Part shown: in pieces, positions 17,732-27,680 of the stretch
How positions within the stretch are numbered: position 1 is the stretch's first letter
Layout of the letters: the number at the start of each line of letters is the position of its first letter
NCBI RefSeq assembly: GCF_022179385.1
Contig: NZ_BPQS01000007.1
Coordinates: 181,241-245,240 of the forward strand
Reading direction: 5' to 3'
DNA: 64,000 nt
Source: Methylobacterium longum
GTDB lineage: Bacteria; Pseudomonadota; Alphaproteobacteria; Rhizobiales; Beijerinckiaceae
Translations under genes and position numbers: made by a program
The notes under the pieces: generated by a model
What the model saw: the letters and a program-made list of their open reading frames with translations, nothing else
What the model was told of the DNA's origin: nothing
Database searches by the model: none

Positions 17732-18670
17732 ATGAGCGCCACGCCTGTCCGTCGAATGATCAAGCCCGTGACGCGCCGCCCCGTCGGGCGCGCGCTCGGA
17801 CGCGCGCTCGGCAGCGTCCTCGCCGTCGCGGCCCTGGCCGGCCCGGCCGAGGCGCGATCGCGCGCGAAGCGGCCGGGAGCGAGCGCCCCCGCCACGGTGG
17901 CGGTCGATTACGGCATCAACCTCGCCGGGCTGCCGATCGGCACCGCGCGGCTCGCCGGGTCGTTCGAGCGCGACCGCTACGTCATGGACGTGTCGGCGGT
18001 GCTCACCGGCCTCGTCGGCGCCATCACCGGCGGCAAGGGCTCGGCGCGGGCCTCCGGGACCTTCGCGGCGGCGCCCCAGCCCGGCGCCTTCGCGATCGCG
18101 ACCCACACGGCGAGTTCCGGCATCGCCGTGCGCATGGCGCTGGCGCACGGGACCGTGGTCCAGGCCGAGATCACCCCGCCGCTCATCGACATGCAGGACC
18201 GGGTGCCGGTCACGGCCGCCAACAGGCGCGGCATCATCGACCCGGTGAGCGCGCTGCTGATGCCGACGCAGGGGCGCGGCGAGGCGCTCGATCCGGAGAA
18301 TTGCAACCGGACCCTGCCGGTCTTCGACGGCGCCACCCGCTTCAACGTGGTCCTGAGCTACGCCGAGACCCGCCCGGTGCAGAAGCCCGGCTATGCCGGC
18401 CCGGTTCTCGTCTGCACGGCCCGCTACCAGGCGGTGGCCGGCCACCGCCCGGACCGGCCGGGGGTGAAATTCATGGAGGAGAACCGCGAGATGTCGGTCT
18501 GGCTGGCGCCCGTCGCGGGGACGCGGATCCTGCTTCCGCTCCGCATCTCGGTGCTCACCACCATCGGCACCAACATCATCGAGGCGACGCGCTGGACCCA
18601 GAGCGGCGGCGCGGACGCCACCGGGACCGCGGGCGCCAGCGTCGCGCAGGCGAGCCTGACGGGGCAGTAG
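17732..18670 (+). CDS. DUF3108 domain-containing exported protein
   Basis: 312 residues from the chosen ATG. An N-terminal basic and hydrophobic segment (GRALGSVLAVAALAGPAEA) is a likely signal peptide. The body matches the DUF3108 pattern of alphaproteobacteria (VDYGINLAGLPIGTARL, VDPxSALL-like DPVSALLMP, and late EENREMSVWL). The function is unknown; it is presumably periplasmic or envelope-associated. Starts at 17666, 17732 and 17756 are all possible; 17732 keeps a normal-length leader. Its position next to rpmB and cobT is conserved in related genomes. Confidence 0.78.
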   Translation: MSATPVRRMIKPVTRRPVGRALGRALGSVLAVAALAGPAEARSRAKRPGASAPATVAVDYGINLAGLPIGTARLAGSFERDRYVMDVSAVLTGLVGAITGGKGSARASGTFAAAPQPGAFAIATHTASSGIAVRMALAHGTVVQAEITPPLIDMQDRVPVTAANRRGIIDPVSALLMPTQGRGEALDPENCNRTLPVFDGATRFNVVLSYAETRPVQKPGYAGPVLVCTARYQAVAGHRPDRPGVKFMEENREMSVWLAPVAGTRILLPLRISVLTTIGTNIIEATRWTQSGGADATGTAGASVAQASLTGQ

Positions 18671-18742
18671 GGGGCCTTTGACCGGCGGCTGGTTTCCCGG
18701 CACTTCCGCCCGGCGCGGCAGCCGCGCCAGGGAGGCCAGCCA

Positions 18743-19033
18743 GTGCCCAAGGGCTACATCATCGTCCGGATGACGGTCACCGACCCGGACGCCTACAAGG
18801 ACTACGCCGCCATGGCCTCGGAGGCCATGCGCCAGTACGGCTGCACGCCGCTGGTCCGCGGCGGCCGCAGCGAGGCGCTGGAGGGCGAAGCGCGGCCGCG
18901 CAACGTCGTGCTGGAATTCGAATCCTACGAGGCGGCGCGCGCCTACTACTTCTCGCCCGAGTATCAGGCAGCCGTCGAGAAGCGCCGCCCCGCGGGGATC
19001 GGCGAGGTGGTCTTGGTCGAAGGCGTGGATTGA
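18743..19033 (+). CDS. DUF1330 domain-containing protein
   Basis: 96-residue small alpha/beta-barrel-type protein. The opening KGYIIVRMTVTDPDAYKDY, the RGGRSEALEG turn and the ending SPEYQAAVEKR are characteristic of DUF1330. It starts with GTG, preceded by GGGAGG at good spacing. Family members are dimeric ferredoxin-like folds of unknown activity. Confidence 0.88.
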   Translation: MPKGYIIVRMTVTDPDAYKDYAAMASEAMRQYGCTPLVRGGRSEALEGEARPRNVVLEFESYEAARAYYFSPEYQAAVEKRRPAGIGEVVLVEGVD

Positions 19034-19114
19034 TGGGACCTCGGAACGACGCCTGCGCTCGCGGCGCCGCGCTCCGCTCGCAAAGCCGGCGGCGGTGGAC
19101 GAAATCTTCACGGG

Positions 19115-19456
19115 ATGCGCGATAATCCGCGGATGCGCACAGCCCGGCCCCGAATCGTTCTGGCCCTCGCCCTCACGGGGCTCGCCGGCCCGGCCAGCGC
19201 CGAGCCGCTGACGGCCGGCACCGGGGCGTCCGGCTGCGGCGGCGACGCCTTCTCGTCCGCCGAAATCGTCGGGCATCGCGCGCCGCGCCGTGGGCCCCTG
19301 GTGGCGGTCCCCGAAACGCTCTGCGCCGATGTCGCACCCCAGCCCGGGACGCCGTCGGTGCAGGTCGACGTGTACCCGCTCGTCACGCCGCAGGTTGGAC
19401 CTGGAGGCGGCGGCATCCCATATGGGGAACGATCGGTCCGGCCCTACCGTCCCTGA
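19115..19456 (+). CDS. Small exported hypothetical protein
   Basis: 113 residues (107 if the ATG at 19133 is used). It begins with a signal-peptide-like segment (RIVLALALTGLAGPASA) followed by a short Gly/Pro-rich mature part with two or three cysteines. I do not recognise a family. Codon usage and the signal sequence suggest a real gene, but homology cannot be shown here. Confidence 0.5.
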   Translation: MRDNPRMRTARPRIVLALALTGLAGPASAEPLTAGTGASGCGGDAFSSAEIVGHRAPRRGPLVAVPETLCADVAPQPGTPSVQVDVYPLVTPQVGPGGGGIPYGERSVRPYRP

Positions 19457-19495
19457 CGCGACCGGCCGGTCGTACCCGCCTCCCCCGCCCGCGCC

Positions 19496-22400
19496 GTGCC
19501 GGCGCCGCGACGGCCTTCCCATCCGAAGGAACCGCCGACCATCGACGCGCTGCTCCGCCCCTCGCCCAGCCGCTCGCTGCCCCGCGACGTCCGCGCCCGC
19601 GGCGTCACCGCGGTCCTCGGGCCGACCAACACCGGCAAGACGCATCTCGCCATCGAGCGGATGCTCGCGCACCCGACCGGGATGATCGGACTGCCCCTGC
19701 GGCTGCTCGCCCGGGAGGTCTACCTGCGCGTCGTCGCCAAGGTCGGGCCCGAGAAGGTCGCGCTCGTCACCGGTGAGGAGAAGATCAAGCCGGACCGGCC
19801 GCGCTACTGGATCTGCACCATCGAGGCGATGCCCCGCGACCTCGACGTGGCCTTCGTGGCCATCGACGAGATCCAGCTCGCCGCCGACATGGACCGCGGC
19901 CACGTCTTCACCGACCGCCTGCTCTACGTCCGCGGCCGCGAGGAGACCCTGCTGATCGGCTCCTCGACCGTGCTGCCGCTGGTCCAGAGCCTGATCCCGA
20001 ACGTCCACACCACGACCCGGCCGCGGCTGTCGCAGCTCTCCTTCGCGGGGGAGAAGCGGCTGTCGCGCCTGCCCCGGCGCACCGCCATCGTCGCGTTCTC
20101 GGCGGAAGAGGTCTACGCGATTGCCGAGCTGATCCGCCGCCAGCGGGGTGGGGCCGCGGTGGTGCTGGGCGCCCTCTCGCCGCGGACCCGCAACGCCCAG
20201 GTCGAGATGTACCAGGCGGGCGACGTCGATTACCTCGTCGCCACCGACGCGGTCGGGATGGGCCTCAACCTCGACGTCGACCACGTCGCCTTCGCGGCGA
20301 ACTGGAAATACGACGGCACCCGCTTCCGCAAGCTCACCCCCGCCGAGATGGGCCAGATCGCCGGCCGCGCCGGGCGCCACCTCGCGGACGGCACCTTTGG
20401 CTCCACCGGCCGCTGCCCGCCCTTCGAGCCCGAGCTGGTGGAGCGGCTTGAGAGCCACGACTTCGATCCCCTGCGCATCCTGCAGTGGCGCAACCCGGAT
20501 CTCGCCTTCGGCAGCCTGGAGGCGCTGCAGGCGAGCCTGGACGAGCACCCGCGCGAATCAGGCCTGACCCGCGCGCCCATGGGCGAGGATCAGCAGGCCC
20601 TCGAGATCCTGATGAAGGAGGACGACATCCGCGACATGGCGCGGAGCGCCGCCACGGTCCGGAGGCTGTGGGACGTCTGCGGCGTGCCGGATTACCGCAA
20701 GGTCCACCCGCAGGTGCACGCCGACCTGGTGGCCCAGCTCTATCGGTTCCTCATGAAGGGGATGGCCGGCCGCATCCCCGACACGTGGTTCGCCGAGCAG
20801 GTGGCGATGATCGACCGCACCGACGGCGACATCGACACCCTGTCCCGACGGATCGCGCAGGGGCGCACCTGGACCTTCGTGGCAAACCGTCCCGATTGGC
20901 TGCGCGACCCAGAACATTGGCAGGGCGAGACGCGTCGGGTAGAGGACAGGCTGTCCGACGCCCTGCACGAACGCCTCGCGAGCCGCTTCGTCGACCGGCG
21001 CACAAGCGTCCTGATGCGGCGCCTGAGAGAGAACACGATGCTCGAAGCCCAGATTACCACCGACGGTGACGTCACCGTCGAGGGTCAGCATGTCGGCCAC
21101 CTTCACGGGTTCCTGTTCGTTCCCGATGCCACCGCGGAGGGGCATGAGGCCAAGACCCTGAGGAGCGCCGCCGAGAAGGCGCTCGCCGGGGAGATCGAGG
21201 CGCGGGCCGAGCGATTCGCCACGACGGCCGATTCGACCCTCGTGCTGTCGCACGACGGCACGATCCGCTGGACCGGTGCCCCCGTCGCCAAGCTCACGCC
21301 CGGCGACAAGCTCTTCGCCCCGCAGATCCGTCTGCTGGCCGACGACAGCCTGACCGGTCCGCACCGCGAGAAGGTCGAGGCGCGCCTCGATGCGTGGCTG
21401 AAGGCCCACATCGTGCGCCTGCTCGGTCCGCTCATGGAGATCGAGACCGCGGCCGACCTCACCGGGCTTGCCAAGGGCATTGGCTATCAGGTGGTCGAGG
21501 CGCTCGGCGTGCTGGAGCGCTCGAAGGTCGCGCAGGAGATGCGCACCCTCGACCAGGACGGCCGCGGGGCGCTGCGCCGCCACGGCGTCCGCTTCGGCGC
21601 GTACCACATCTTCCTGCCGGCCCTGCTGAAGCCGGCGCCCCGCACGCTCGCAGCTCAGCTCTGGGCCCTGCGCAACGGCGGCCTGGACCAGCGCGGCCTC
21701 GACGAGATCGCGCATCTCGCCGGCTCTGGCCGAACCTCGATCAAGGTCGATCGCGAGATCGCCAAGGGTCTCTACCGCGCGGCCGGCTTCCGGGTCAGCG
21801 GCGAGCGGGCGGTGCGCGTCGACATCCTGGAGCGGCTCGCCGACCTGATCCGCCCGGCGATCGCCTACCGGCCCGGCACGACGCCGGGCGCCCCGCCGGA
21901 CGGCACCGCGGACGGCGACGGCTTCGTGGCCACCGTCGGCATGACCTCGCTCGTCGGCTGCTCGGGCGAGGATTTCGCCTCGATCCTGAAGTCGTTGGGC
22001 TACAACGCGGAGACGCGGTCCGGCCCGGCCATCACGGTCCCGCTCATCCCGGCAGCGGCCACGGCGCCGGCTGCCGCACCGGTCGCCGCCGAGGCGTCCT
22101 CCGAGGAGGCTGTCGCCGCGCAGGCGGACGCGGCCGAGCCCGTCGGCGAGGAGACCGGAACCGACGAGACCGCACCGGCCGAAGCAGCGGGATCCGTCGC
22201 GGACGAAGCAGACGCGCCGGCGGACGGAGCCGTTGCGGTCGATGCGGAGGCGGCGCCTGCCGGGTCCCAGACCCCGGAGCCCGGGGCCGATACGACCGGC
22301 GAGGCGCCTTCCGAGGCGACTTCCGAGGAGCAGGTGGCGGAAGGTCCCGACGCCGGGGAAGCCCTTGGATCGGACCAGCCGGCCGAGGCATCGGCCGAGA

Positions 22401-23044
22401 CCCCCGAGACTGCGGCGATCCACGACGCGGCAGCGTCCGAGCCTGCGGTGCAGGAGTCCGCGGTGCAGGAGTCCGCGGTGCAGGAATCGGCAGTGCAGGA
22501 ATCCGGGGAGCCCGGGTCCGGGGTGCCGGCAGACCCGGCGGCGGCCGACGCAGAGCCGGTCGAGGCTGCCGCGGAGGGCGATGCCGGGGCCGCGAGCCCG
22601 GAGGGCGAGCAGACCGCCGAGATTCCCCAGATCGAGGTCTGGCGCCTGCAGCGTCATCAGCGCCCGGCCCATCAGCGTCCGCAGAACCGCCCCCGCGGCG
22701 GGGCCGGCCGGGGCCGCGACGGCGGCCAGCAGGGGCAGCATCCCGGCCAGGGCCAACAGGCCGGACAGGGGCGTCCCGAAGGTGGCCGGCCGGAGCATCG
22801 CCGCGCCGAGGGCGGCGACGGCGCCCCGCGTCCCGGTCGGGATCGCGGCCCCCGGCGCGAGCGCTTCGAGGGCGGTCGGCCGGAACGGCGGGATGACCAG
22901 CGCGGCGCCGAGCAGCGCCATGCCGGGCCGCGGCCCGACCAGCGGCCCCCGCGACGGGAGCGGGCGCCGGACCCGGATTCGCCCTTCGCCAAGCTGGCCG
23001 CGCTCAAGGCGCAGCTCGAAGCCGGCGACGGCGGGAAGCGCTGA
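19496..23044 (+). CDS. SUV3-like DExH-family RNA helicase with disordered tail
   Basis: 1182-residue helicase of the alphaproteobacterial group resembling mitochondrial SUV3. Walker A GPTNTGKT at 42-49, motif II DEIQ at 124-127, and motif VI QIAGRAGR near 285-292. After the core (to about 850) comes an Ala/Glu-rich acidic tail (about 860-1040), which includes four VQESA repeats, and then a strongly Gly/Arg/Gln-rich basic tail (about 1045-1165) likely to bind RNA. The start is GTG. The S4-domain gene follows 12 bases later, then fdxA and carD, a conserved alphaproteobacterial neighbourhood. A role in RNA turnover is inferred from the family. Confidence 0.87.
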   Translation: MPAPRRPSHPKEPPTIDALLRPSPSRSLPRDVRARGVTAVLGPTNTGKTHLAIERMLAHPTGMIGLPLRLLAREVYLRVVAKVGPEKVALVTGEEKIKPDRPRYWICTIEAMPRDLDVAFVAIDEIQLAADMDRGHVFTDRLLYVRGREETLLIGSSTVLPLVQSLIPNVHTTTRPRLSQLSFAGEKRLSRLPRRTAIVAFSAEEVYAIAELIRRQRGGAAVVLGALSPRTRNAQVEMYQAGDVDYLVATDAVGMGLNLDVDHVAFAANWKYDGTRFRKLTPAEMGQIAGRAGRHLADGTFGSTGRCPPFEPELVERLESHDFDPLRILQWRNPDLAFGSLEALQASLDEHPRESGLTRAPMGEDQQALEILMKEDDIRDMARSAATVRRLWDVCGVPDYRKVHPQVHADLVAQLYRFLMKGMAGRIPDTWFAEQVAMIDRTDGDIDTLSRRIAQGRTWTFVANRPDWLRDPEHWQGETRRVEDRLSDALHERLASRFVDRRTSVLMRRLRENTMLEAQITTDGDVTVEGQHVGHLHGFLFVPDATAEGHEAKTLRSAAEKALAGEIEARAERFATTADSTLVLSHDGTIRWTGAPVAKLTPGDKLFAPQIRLLADDSLTGPHREKVEARLDAWLKAHIVRLLGPLMEIETAADLTGLAKGIGYQVVEALGVLERSKVAQEMRTLDQDGRGALRRHGVRFGAYHIFLPALLKPAPRTLAAQLWALRNGGLDQRGLDEIAHLAGSGRTSIKVDREIAKGLYRAAGFRVSGERAVRVDILERLADLIRPAIAYRPGTTPGAPPDGTADGDGFVATVGMTSLVGCSGEDFASILKSLGYNAETRSGPAITVPLIPAAATAPAAAPVAAEASSEEAVAAQADAAEPVGEETGTDETAPAEAAGSVADEADAPADGAVAVDAEAAPAGSQTPEPGADTTGEAPSEATSEEQVAEGPDAGEALGSDQPAEASAETPETAAIHDAAASEPAVQESAVQESAVQESAVQESGEPGSGVPADPAAADAEPVEAAAEGDAGAASPEGEQTAEIPQIEVWRLQRHQRPAHQRPQNRPRGGAGRGRDGGQQGQHPGQGQQAGQGRPEGGRPEHRRAEGGDGAPRPGRDRGPRRERFEGGRPERRDDQRGAEQRHAGPRPDQRPPRRERAPDPDSPFAKLAALKAQLEAGDGGKR
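22445..22504 (+). repeat. In-frame 15-bp tandem repeat (4 copies) in the helicase tail
   Basis: Four consecutive copies of a 15-base unit beginning GCGGTGCAGGAGTCC, encoding VQESA repeats. Copies 1 and 2 are identical and 3 and 4 are slightly diverged. Being a multiple of three, changes in copy number would alter tail length without breaking the frame. Confidence 0.9.
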
Positions 23045-23056
23045 CCCCCGCCGCGG

Positions 23057-23350
23057 ATGCGGGAAGATCGGCAGCGGCTCGACAAGTGGCTGTGGTTCGC
23101 GCGCTTCGCGCGAACCCGCTCCCTGGCCGCGCGGCTGGCCTCGGACGGTTTCGTGCGGGTGAACGGCAACCGGGCCGAGAATCCGGCCAAGGGCATCGGC
23201 ATCGGCGACGTGGTGACGGTGGCGGCGCCGCACGCGACCGTGGCGGTGCGGGTCCTGGATCTCGGCCTGCGGCGGGGGCCGGCGCCCGAAGCGCGGCTGC
23301 TCTACGACGACCTCTCGGGCGGCGCCCCCCCGGACGTGCCCGAAGGGTGA
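23057..23350 (+). CDS. S4-domain RNA-binding protein (Hsp15-like)
   Basis: 97-residue protein with an S4 domain at the N-terminus (QRLDKWLWFARFARTRSLA ... VRVNGNRAENPA), resembling heat shock protein 15/HslR, which binds ribosomal 50S subunits carrying nascent chains. Encoded 12 bases after the helicase, almost certainly in one transcript. The C-terminal tail is short and Pro/Gly-rich. Confidence 0.88.
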   Translation: MREDRQRLDKWLWFARFARTRSLAARLASDGFVRVNGNRAENPAKGIGIGDVVTVAAPHATVAVRVLDLGLRRGPAPEARLLYDDLSGGAPPDVPEG

Positions 23351-23569
23351 TGAGGCCGGGCCACAGCGGCCCGGCGAGCGCCCCAACGTGACCGCCATGC
23401 GGCGCTCACGCGCTTGTCAGCCCGGAAGGCAGGGTCTAGAGCCGTGGCCTCCGAAGCCCGGTTTTGGCGCCGGGCCTCACCGGCGTCCCCCTTCCGAGCG
23501 CCACCCGGGCCTGCGGGCCGCGTCACGGCTCCGCCCGGGCCAAGTCGTGTTTTAGGACGAAGACATCCG

Positions 23570-23908
23570 ATGACCTACGTCGTCACCGACAATTGCATCA
23601 AGTGCAAGTACACGGACTGCGTCGAGGTCTGTCCGGTGGACTGCTTCTACGAAGGCGAGAACATGCTCGTCATTCATCCGGACGAATGCATCGATTGCGG
23701 CGTCTGCGAGCCCGAATGCCCGGCCGAGGCGATCAAGCCGGACACGGAGTCGAACCTCGACACGTGGCTGAAGCTGAACGCCGACTACGCCAAGACCTGG
23801 CCCAACATCACGCAGAAGAAGGAGGCTCCGGCCGACGCCAAGGAGTGGGACGGCAAGTCCGGAAAGCTTGAGGCGCACTTCTCGGCCAACCCCGGCTCCG
23901 GCGACTGA
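23570..23908 (+). CDS. fdxA: 7Fe ferredoxin FdxA
   Basis: 112-residue ferredoxin carrying one [3Fe-4S] and one [4Fe-4S] cluster. Cysteines are C9, C17, C21 (with C12) and C40, C43, C46, C50, plus C25, in the CxxxxxxxCxxxCP and CxxCxxCxxxCP patterns. The ATG at 23570 gives the conserved start [17 protein letters not shown]; the longer upstream frame is not needed. The C-terminal half contains the FdxA-type extension ([15 protein letters not shown]). It serves as an electron carrier; the partner is not visible. Confidence 0.95.
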   Translation: MTYVVTDNCIKCKYTDCVEVCPVDCFYEGENMLVIHPDECIDCGVCEPECPAEAIKPDTESNLDTWLKLNADYAKTWPNITQKKEAPADAKEWDGKSGKLEAHFSANPGSGD

Positions 23909-24412
23909 ACCCGCCGGTCGGCCCGCAGGATTTCTCAGCACCCCGTCATGATCCGGAAACGTGAGGCAAGTTCCTCCGAACGGGTCGCCGGATGGGCGAT
24001 GGCAAGAGACCTGCAAAACGCGAAGCCCTGATCCGCCGCACGGGCATTTCTGTCCCGCCGCGCCGGTGTAAAACTCTTTCCCTCAGCGCCGGGTTCGGGC
24101 GCGCGTCTTCAGGGATGCTTTGATCTGTGCGCCGGATTGTGGTAGACAATCCGTCTGCCGTCGCATGCGCCTGACGTGCTTCCTCCAATTGAAACGCCTT
24201 CGATCTTCGTGGGTTGGGAGTGGTACGCGATCGACCGCCGAGGGATCCTTCGGCGGACGATCCAGGCTTTTGCACGGTCGCGCCGGGGACTGTCCTGGAT
24301 CTCGCCTCGGGCGAGGTTATCGGGAGCGGCGAGGCAAACCGGGTGTCCCGCCCGGAACAACACGGTTTCGCGCGGCCTTGAATGGCTGCGCGCCAGTGGA
24401 GGCCCTTCTCGC
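23909..24412. other. fdxA-carD intergenic region
   Basis: About 500 bases with no convincing gene; the open frame running into carD from 24176 lacks conserved features. It contains a perfect 7-base inverted repeat at 24134-24152 and presumably the carD promoter, which I could not pin down. Confidence 0.5.
24134..24152. promoter_or_regulatory. Inverted repeat upstream of carD
   Basis: GGATTGT and ACAATCC are perfect complements separated by five bases (GGTAG), about 260 bases upstream of the carD ATG. It is a locally AT-richer palindrome in GC-rich DNA and could be an operator or an RNA hairpin. No known regulator is recognised. Confidence 0.35.
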
Positions 24413-25012
24413 ATGACCACAGCCAAGAAGACGACGACCCCAGGCCGGCAAGGTTTCAAGACCGGCGAGGCCGTCGTGTATCCGGCCCACGGCGTCGGTC
24501 GCATCACGGCGATCGAGGAGCAGGAGATCGCGGGCTACAAGCTTGAGCTGTTCGTGGTGTCGTTCGAGAAGGACAAGATGGTCCTGCGCGTGCCGACCGC
24601 GAAGGCCAACAGCGTGGGCATGCGCAAGCTCGCCGAGCCGGAGCTGGTGAAGAAGGCCCTGGACCTGCTCACCGGCCGTGCCCGGATCAAGCGGACCATG
24701 TGGTCGCGCCGGGCCCAGGAATACGAGGCCAAGATCAACTCGGGCGACCTCCTGGCCGTCACCGAGGTGGTCCGCGACCTCTATCGCTCCGAGGCTCAGC
24801 CCGAGCAGTCCTATTCCGAGCGTCAGCTCTACGAGGCGGCCCTCGACCGGATCGTGCGCGAGATCTCCTCGGTGAACCGCATCACCGAGACCGAGGCCCT
24901 GAAGCTCATCGACCAGAGCCTCGCGAAGTCGCCCCGCCGCGCCAAGAGCGAGGCTGAGGCCGAGCCCGAGGGCGAGACGGAAGGCGACGACATCCAGGAG
25001 GAAGCCGCCTGA
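24413..25012 (+). CDS. carD: CarD family transcriptional regulator
   Basis: 199-residue CarD/CdnL-type RNA polymerase-binding regulator. The N-terminal beta-rich domain (GFKTGEAVVYPAHGVGRI ... FVVSFEKDKMVLRVP) contacts the polymerase beta subunit and stabilises open complexes. A helical DNA-binding domain follows (about 75-160). The last 30 residues are acidic, ending in GDDIQEEAA. A Lys/Thr-rich N-terminal extension precedes the core. A strong intrinsic terminator lies 29 bases downstream. Confidence 0.93.
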   Translation: MTTAKKTTTPGRQGFKTGEAVVYPAHGVGRITAIEEQEIAGYKLELFVVSFEKDKMVLRVPTAKANSVGMRKLAEPELVKKALDLLTGRARIKRTMWSRRAQEYEAKINSGDLLAVTEVVRDLYRSEAQPEQSYSERQLYEAALDRIVREISSVNRITETEALKLIDQSLAKSPRRAKSEAEAEPEGETEGDDIQEEAA

Positions 25013-25040
25013 GGCTTCCTTCCTCCGGTACGTCCGATCA

Positions 25041-25068
25041 AACCCGGCCCGTTGCGGCCGGGTTTTTT
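25041..25068 (+). terminator. Intrinsic terminator of carD
   Basis: Nine-base stem AACCCGGCC / GGCCGGGTT (25041-25049, 25056-25064) with a six-base loop, ending in a run of six T (25063-25068). Textbook rho-independent form, directly after carD. Confidence 0.92.
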
Positions 25069-25212
25069 CGTGGGCGGCGCCGGTGCGGTCGCAACATCGG
25101 CGGGGCCTCTCCGGCCTCCGCGGGGCTGGACACGACCGCGCCTGCGCCCATGTCACCTCAACTGCACACGCGATCGTGGCCGGCCCGTTGTCGCATTCTG
25201 GGGCATCGGGGC

Positions 25213-25238
25213 GGAACTTTCGCGTTTTGCCTTCCGTT
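25213..25238 (+). promoter_or_regulatory. EcfG-type (general stress response) promoter upstream of rpoH-like gene
   Basis: GGAAC (25213-25217) and CGTT (25235-25238) are separated by exactly 17 bases, the consensus recognised by EcfG sigma factors in the PhyR-NepR-EcfG system of alphaproteobacteria. It lies 93 bases before the sigma factor ATG, on the same strand, in otherwise noncoding DNA. The assignment is sequence match only. Confidence 0.65.
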
Positions 25239-25331
25239 GTCGGTTGCCTGGCGTCACCCCTGGGAGGCGCCTGCGCGCCGGACCAGCAGGTCCGGCGCCG
25301 CAACAGCACTCGACAACAAGAGGCAGGCGGG

Positions 25332-26207
<876 letters not shown>

Positions 26208-26234
26208 TCGGCGACGACACGGCTATCCGATCGG

Positions 26235-26257
26235 AGCCCGGCCCCCGGCCGGGCTTT
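26235..26257 (+). terminator. Terminator-like hairpin between rpoH-like gene and MFS gene
   Basis: Stem AGCCCGGCC / GGCCGGGCT (26235-26243, 26247-26255) with a three-base loop, followed by only three T. It lies between convergent genes and could serve both directions. Confidence 0.6.
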
Positions 26258-26322
26258 GTCGTATCGCATTGCCCGTCATCGCGGACGGCAGCCGGGATCG
26301 CCGTGCCGGATCCCGGCCAAGC

Positions 26323-27555
26323 CTAGGCGCCCTGAATGGCCGCGCTTTGCCGCTCCCGTCGGCGCCGCCGTCGGCCCGGTTCGGGCGTCGCGTCGAGCCA
26401 GATGACGAGGGCGAGGGCGACGAGGGCCGGCACGCCGAGCGCCAGGAACGATCCGGTCCAGCCGAACAAGCCGTAGGCCAGACCGCCGTACCAGCCCGAC
26501 AGCGCGCCGCCCACGCCCTGGACCGCGTTGACGCTGCCGAGGGCCGTCTGCGTGCGCCCGGACCCCCAGGTCAGGTCGGCGATGACCACCGGCACCGCCA
26601 CCCCGACGATCCCGGAGGCGACCCCGTCGAGCACCTCGGCCGAGATGAGCCAGACCGGATCGTCGATCAGGCCGGAGAGGAGCGCCCGCACGGGCAGCAC
26701 CGCGAAGGCGACCATCAGGAGCTGCCGCCGCCCCCGCCGGTCCGCCAGGGATCCGGCGAACAACGCCACCGGCACCATCACGAGTTGCGCCACCATGACG
26801 TAGCGGGCTGTCCAGGTCGTGGCATCGGCGGCCGTGGCCACGAGCTTCTGGCCGAGCAGCGAGAGCATGCCGCCGTTGCCGAGGTTGAAGAGGGTCAGGG
26901 CCACCGTCAGCACCAGGAGGCGGCGGTTGCCCAGCACCTGCCGGATGCCGCTGCGCGCCGGCTCGTCCTCCTCGTCCTCCTTCCAGCCGACCGCGCGGCG
27001 GCGGTTCCAGGCCCCGGCCGGCGTGGTCAGGGTGGCGACGATCGCGGCGACCGCCATGCCGCCCAGTACCCAGAACGCGATCGCGGGTCCGAACGTGCTG
27101 GTGCCCAGGCTGATACCGCCGGCCGCGACCAGGATGCCGACATGGTTGAAGGCCTGATTGCGACCCTGCTGCTTGGGAAAGCCGTCCTTCCCCACGATTC
27201 CGAGGGTGAGGGCGGCGACCGCCGGAAGCAGCAGGGTGCCGCCCGCCGCGGCGAGGAGTTGCGCGGCCAGAACGGCGGGGACGCTGCGCGCCGGAAGCAG
27301 CAGCAACGTTCCGGCCAGGATCGCACCGCAGGCGAGCGCGATGAGCAGGCGGGGGCGCGGAAACCGGTCGACCAGTGCGCCGAAGGGACCGCTGAGGAAC
27401 AGGGTCCCGAATCCGACCAGCGTGATCACGAAGCCGATCCGGGCCGGGCTCCATCCGGCGGCCTGCGCCAGCCACGTCCCGAGAAACGGACCCAGGCCAC
27501 CCTGGATGTCGCCGATGAACAGGTTGATCAGGGCGAGGTGAGCGGTGGGAGCCAT
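26323..27555 (-). CDS. MFS transporter
   Basis: 410-residue major facilitator superfamily protein with about 12 hydrophobic segments and the cytoplasmic loop motif GPFGALVDRFPRPRL between TM2 and TM3, plus a second copy GSLADRRGRRQ after TM8. The central loop is acidic (KEDEEDEPARSG). The C-terminus is Arg-rich. The ATG at 27555 is preferred to one 28 codons upstream since it leads straight into MAPTAHLALINLFIGD. The substrate is unknown. The Gly-rich proton-symport-like features suggest drug or metabolite export, which is inference. Confidence 0.85.
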   Translation of the reverse strand: MAPTAHLALINLFIGDIQGGLGPFLGTWLAQAAGWSPARIGFVITLVGFGTLFLSGPFGALVDRFPRPRLLIALACGAILAGTLLLLPARSVPAVLAAQLLAAAGGTLLLPAVAALTLGIVGKDGFPKQQGRNQAFNHVGILVAAGGISLGTSTFGPAIAFWVLGGMAVAAIVATLTTPAGAWNRRRAVGWKEDEEDEPARSGIRQVLGNRRLLVLTVALTLFNLGNGGMLSLLGQKLVATAADATTWTARYVMVAQLVMVPVALFAGSLADRRGRRQLLMVAFAVLPVRALLSGLIDDPVWLISAEVLDGVASGIVGVAVPVVIADLTWGSGRTQTALGSVNAVQGVGGALSGWYGGLAYGLFGWTGSFLALGVPALVALALVIWLDATPEPGRRRRRRERQSAAIQGA

Positions 27556-27680
27556 GCGATCCAGGAGCCGTTGCGGGCCCCGCACCTGAACGTGGGACCT
27601 GCAACGGTCAAGCCCAGACGCCGGCGAGCGTCGCCGCAACGGCCGGTGGCCGTGCCGACCGGGATCGGCGGGTCCCGCGC

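Noticed and set aside
17534..20548. 1004-codon minus-strand frame across DUF3108, DUF1330 and helicase genes
   Set aside because: It spans several well-supported genes on the opposite strand and has no domain-like features.
20558..23398. 946-codon minus-strand frame opposite the helicase
   Set aside because: Antisense shadow of the helicase; low-complexity Gly/Arg content only.
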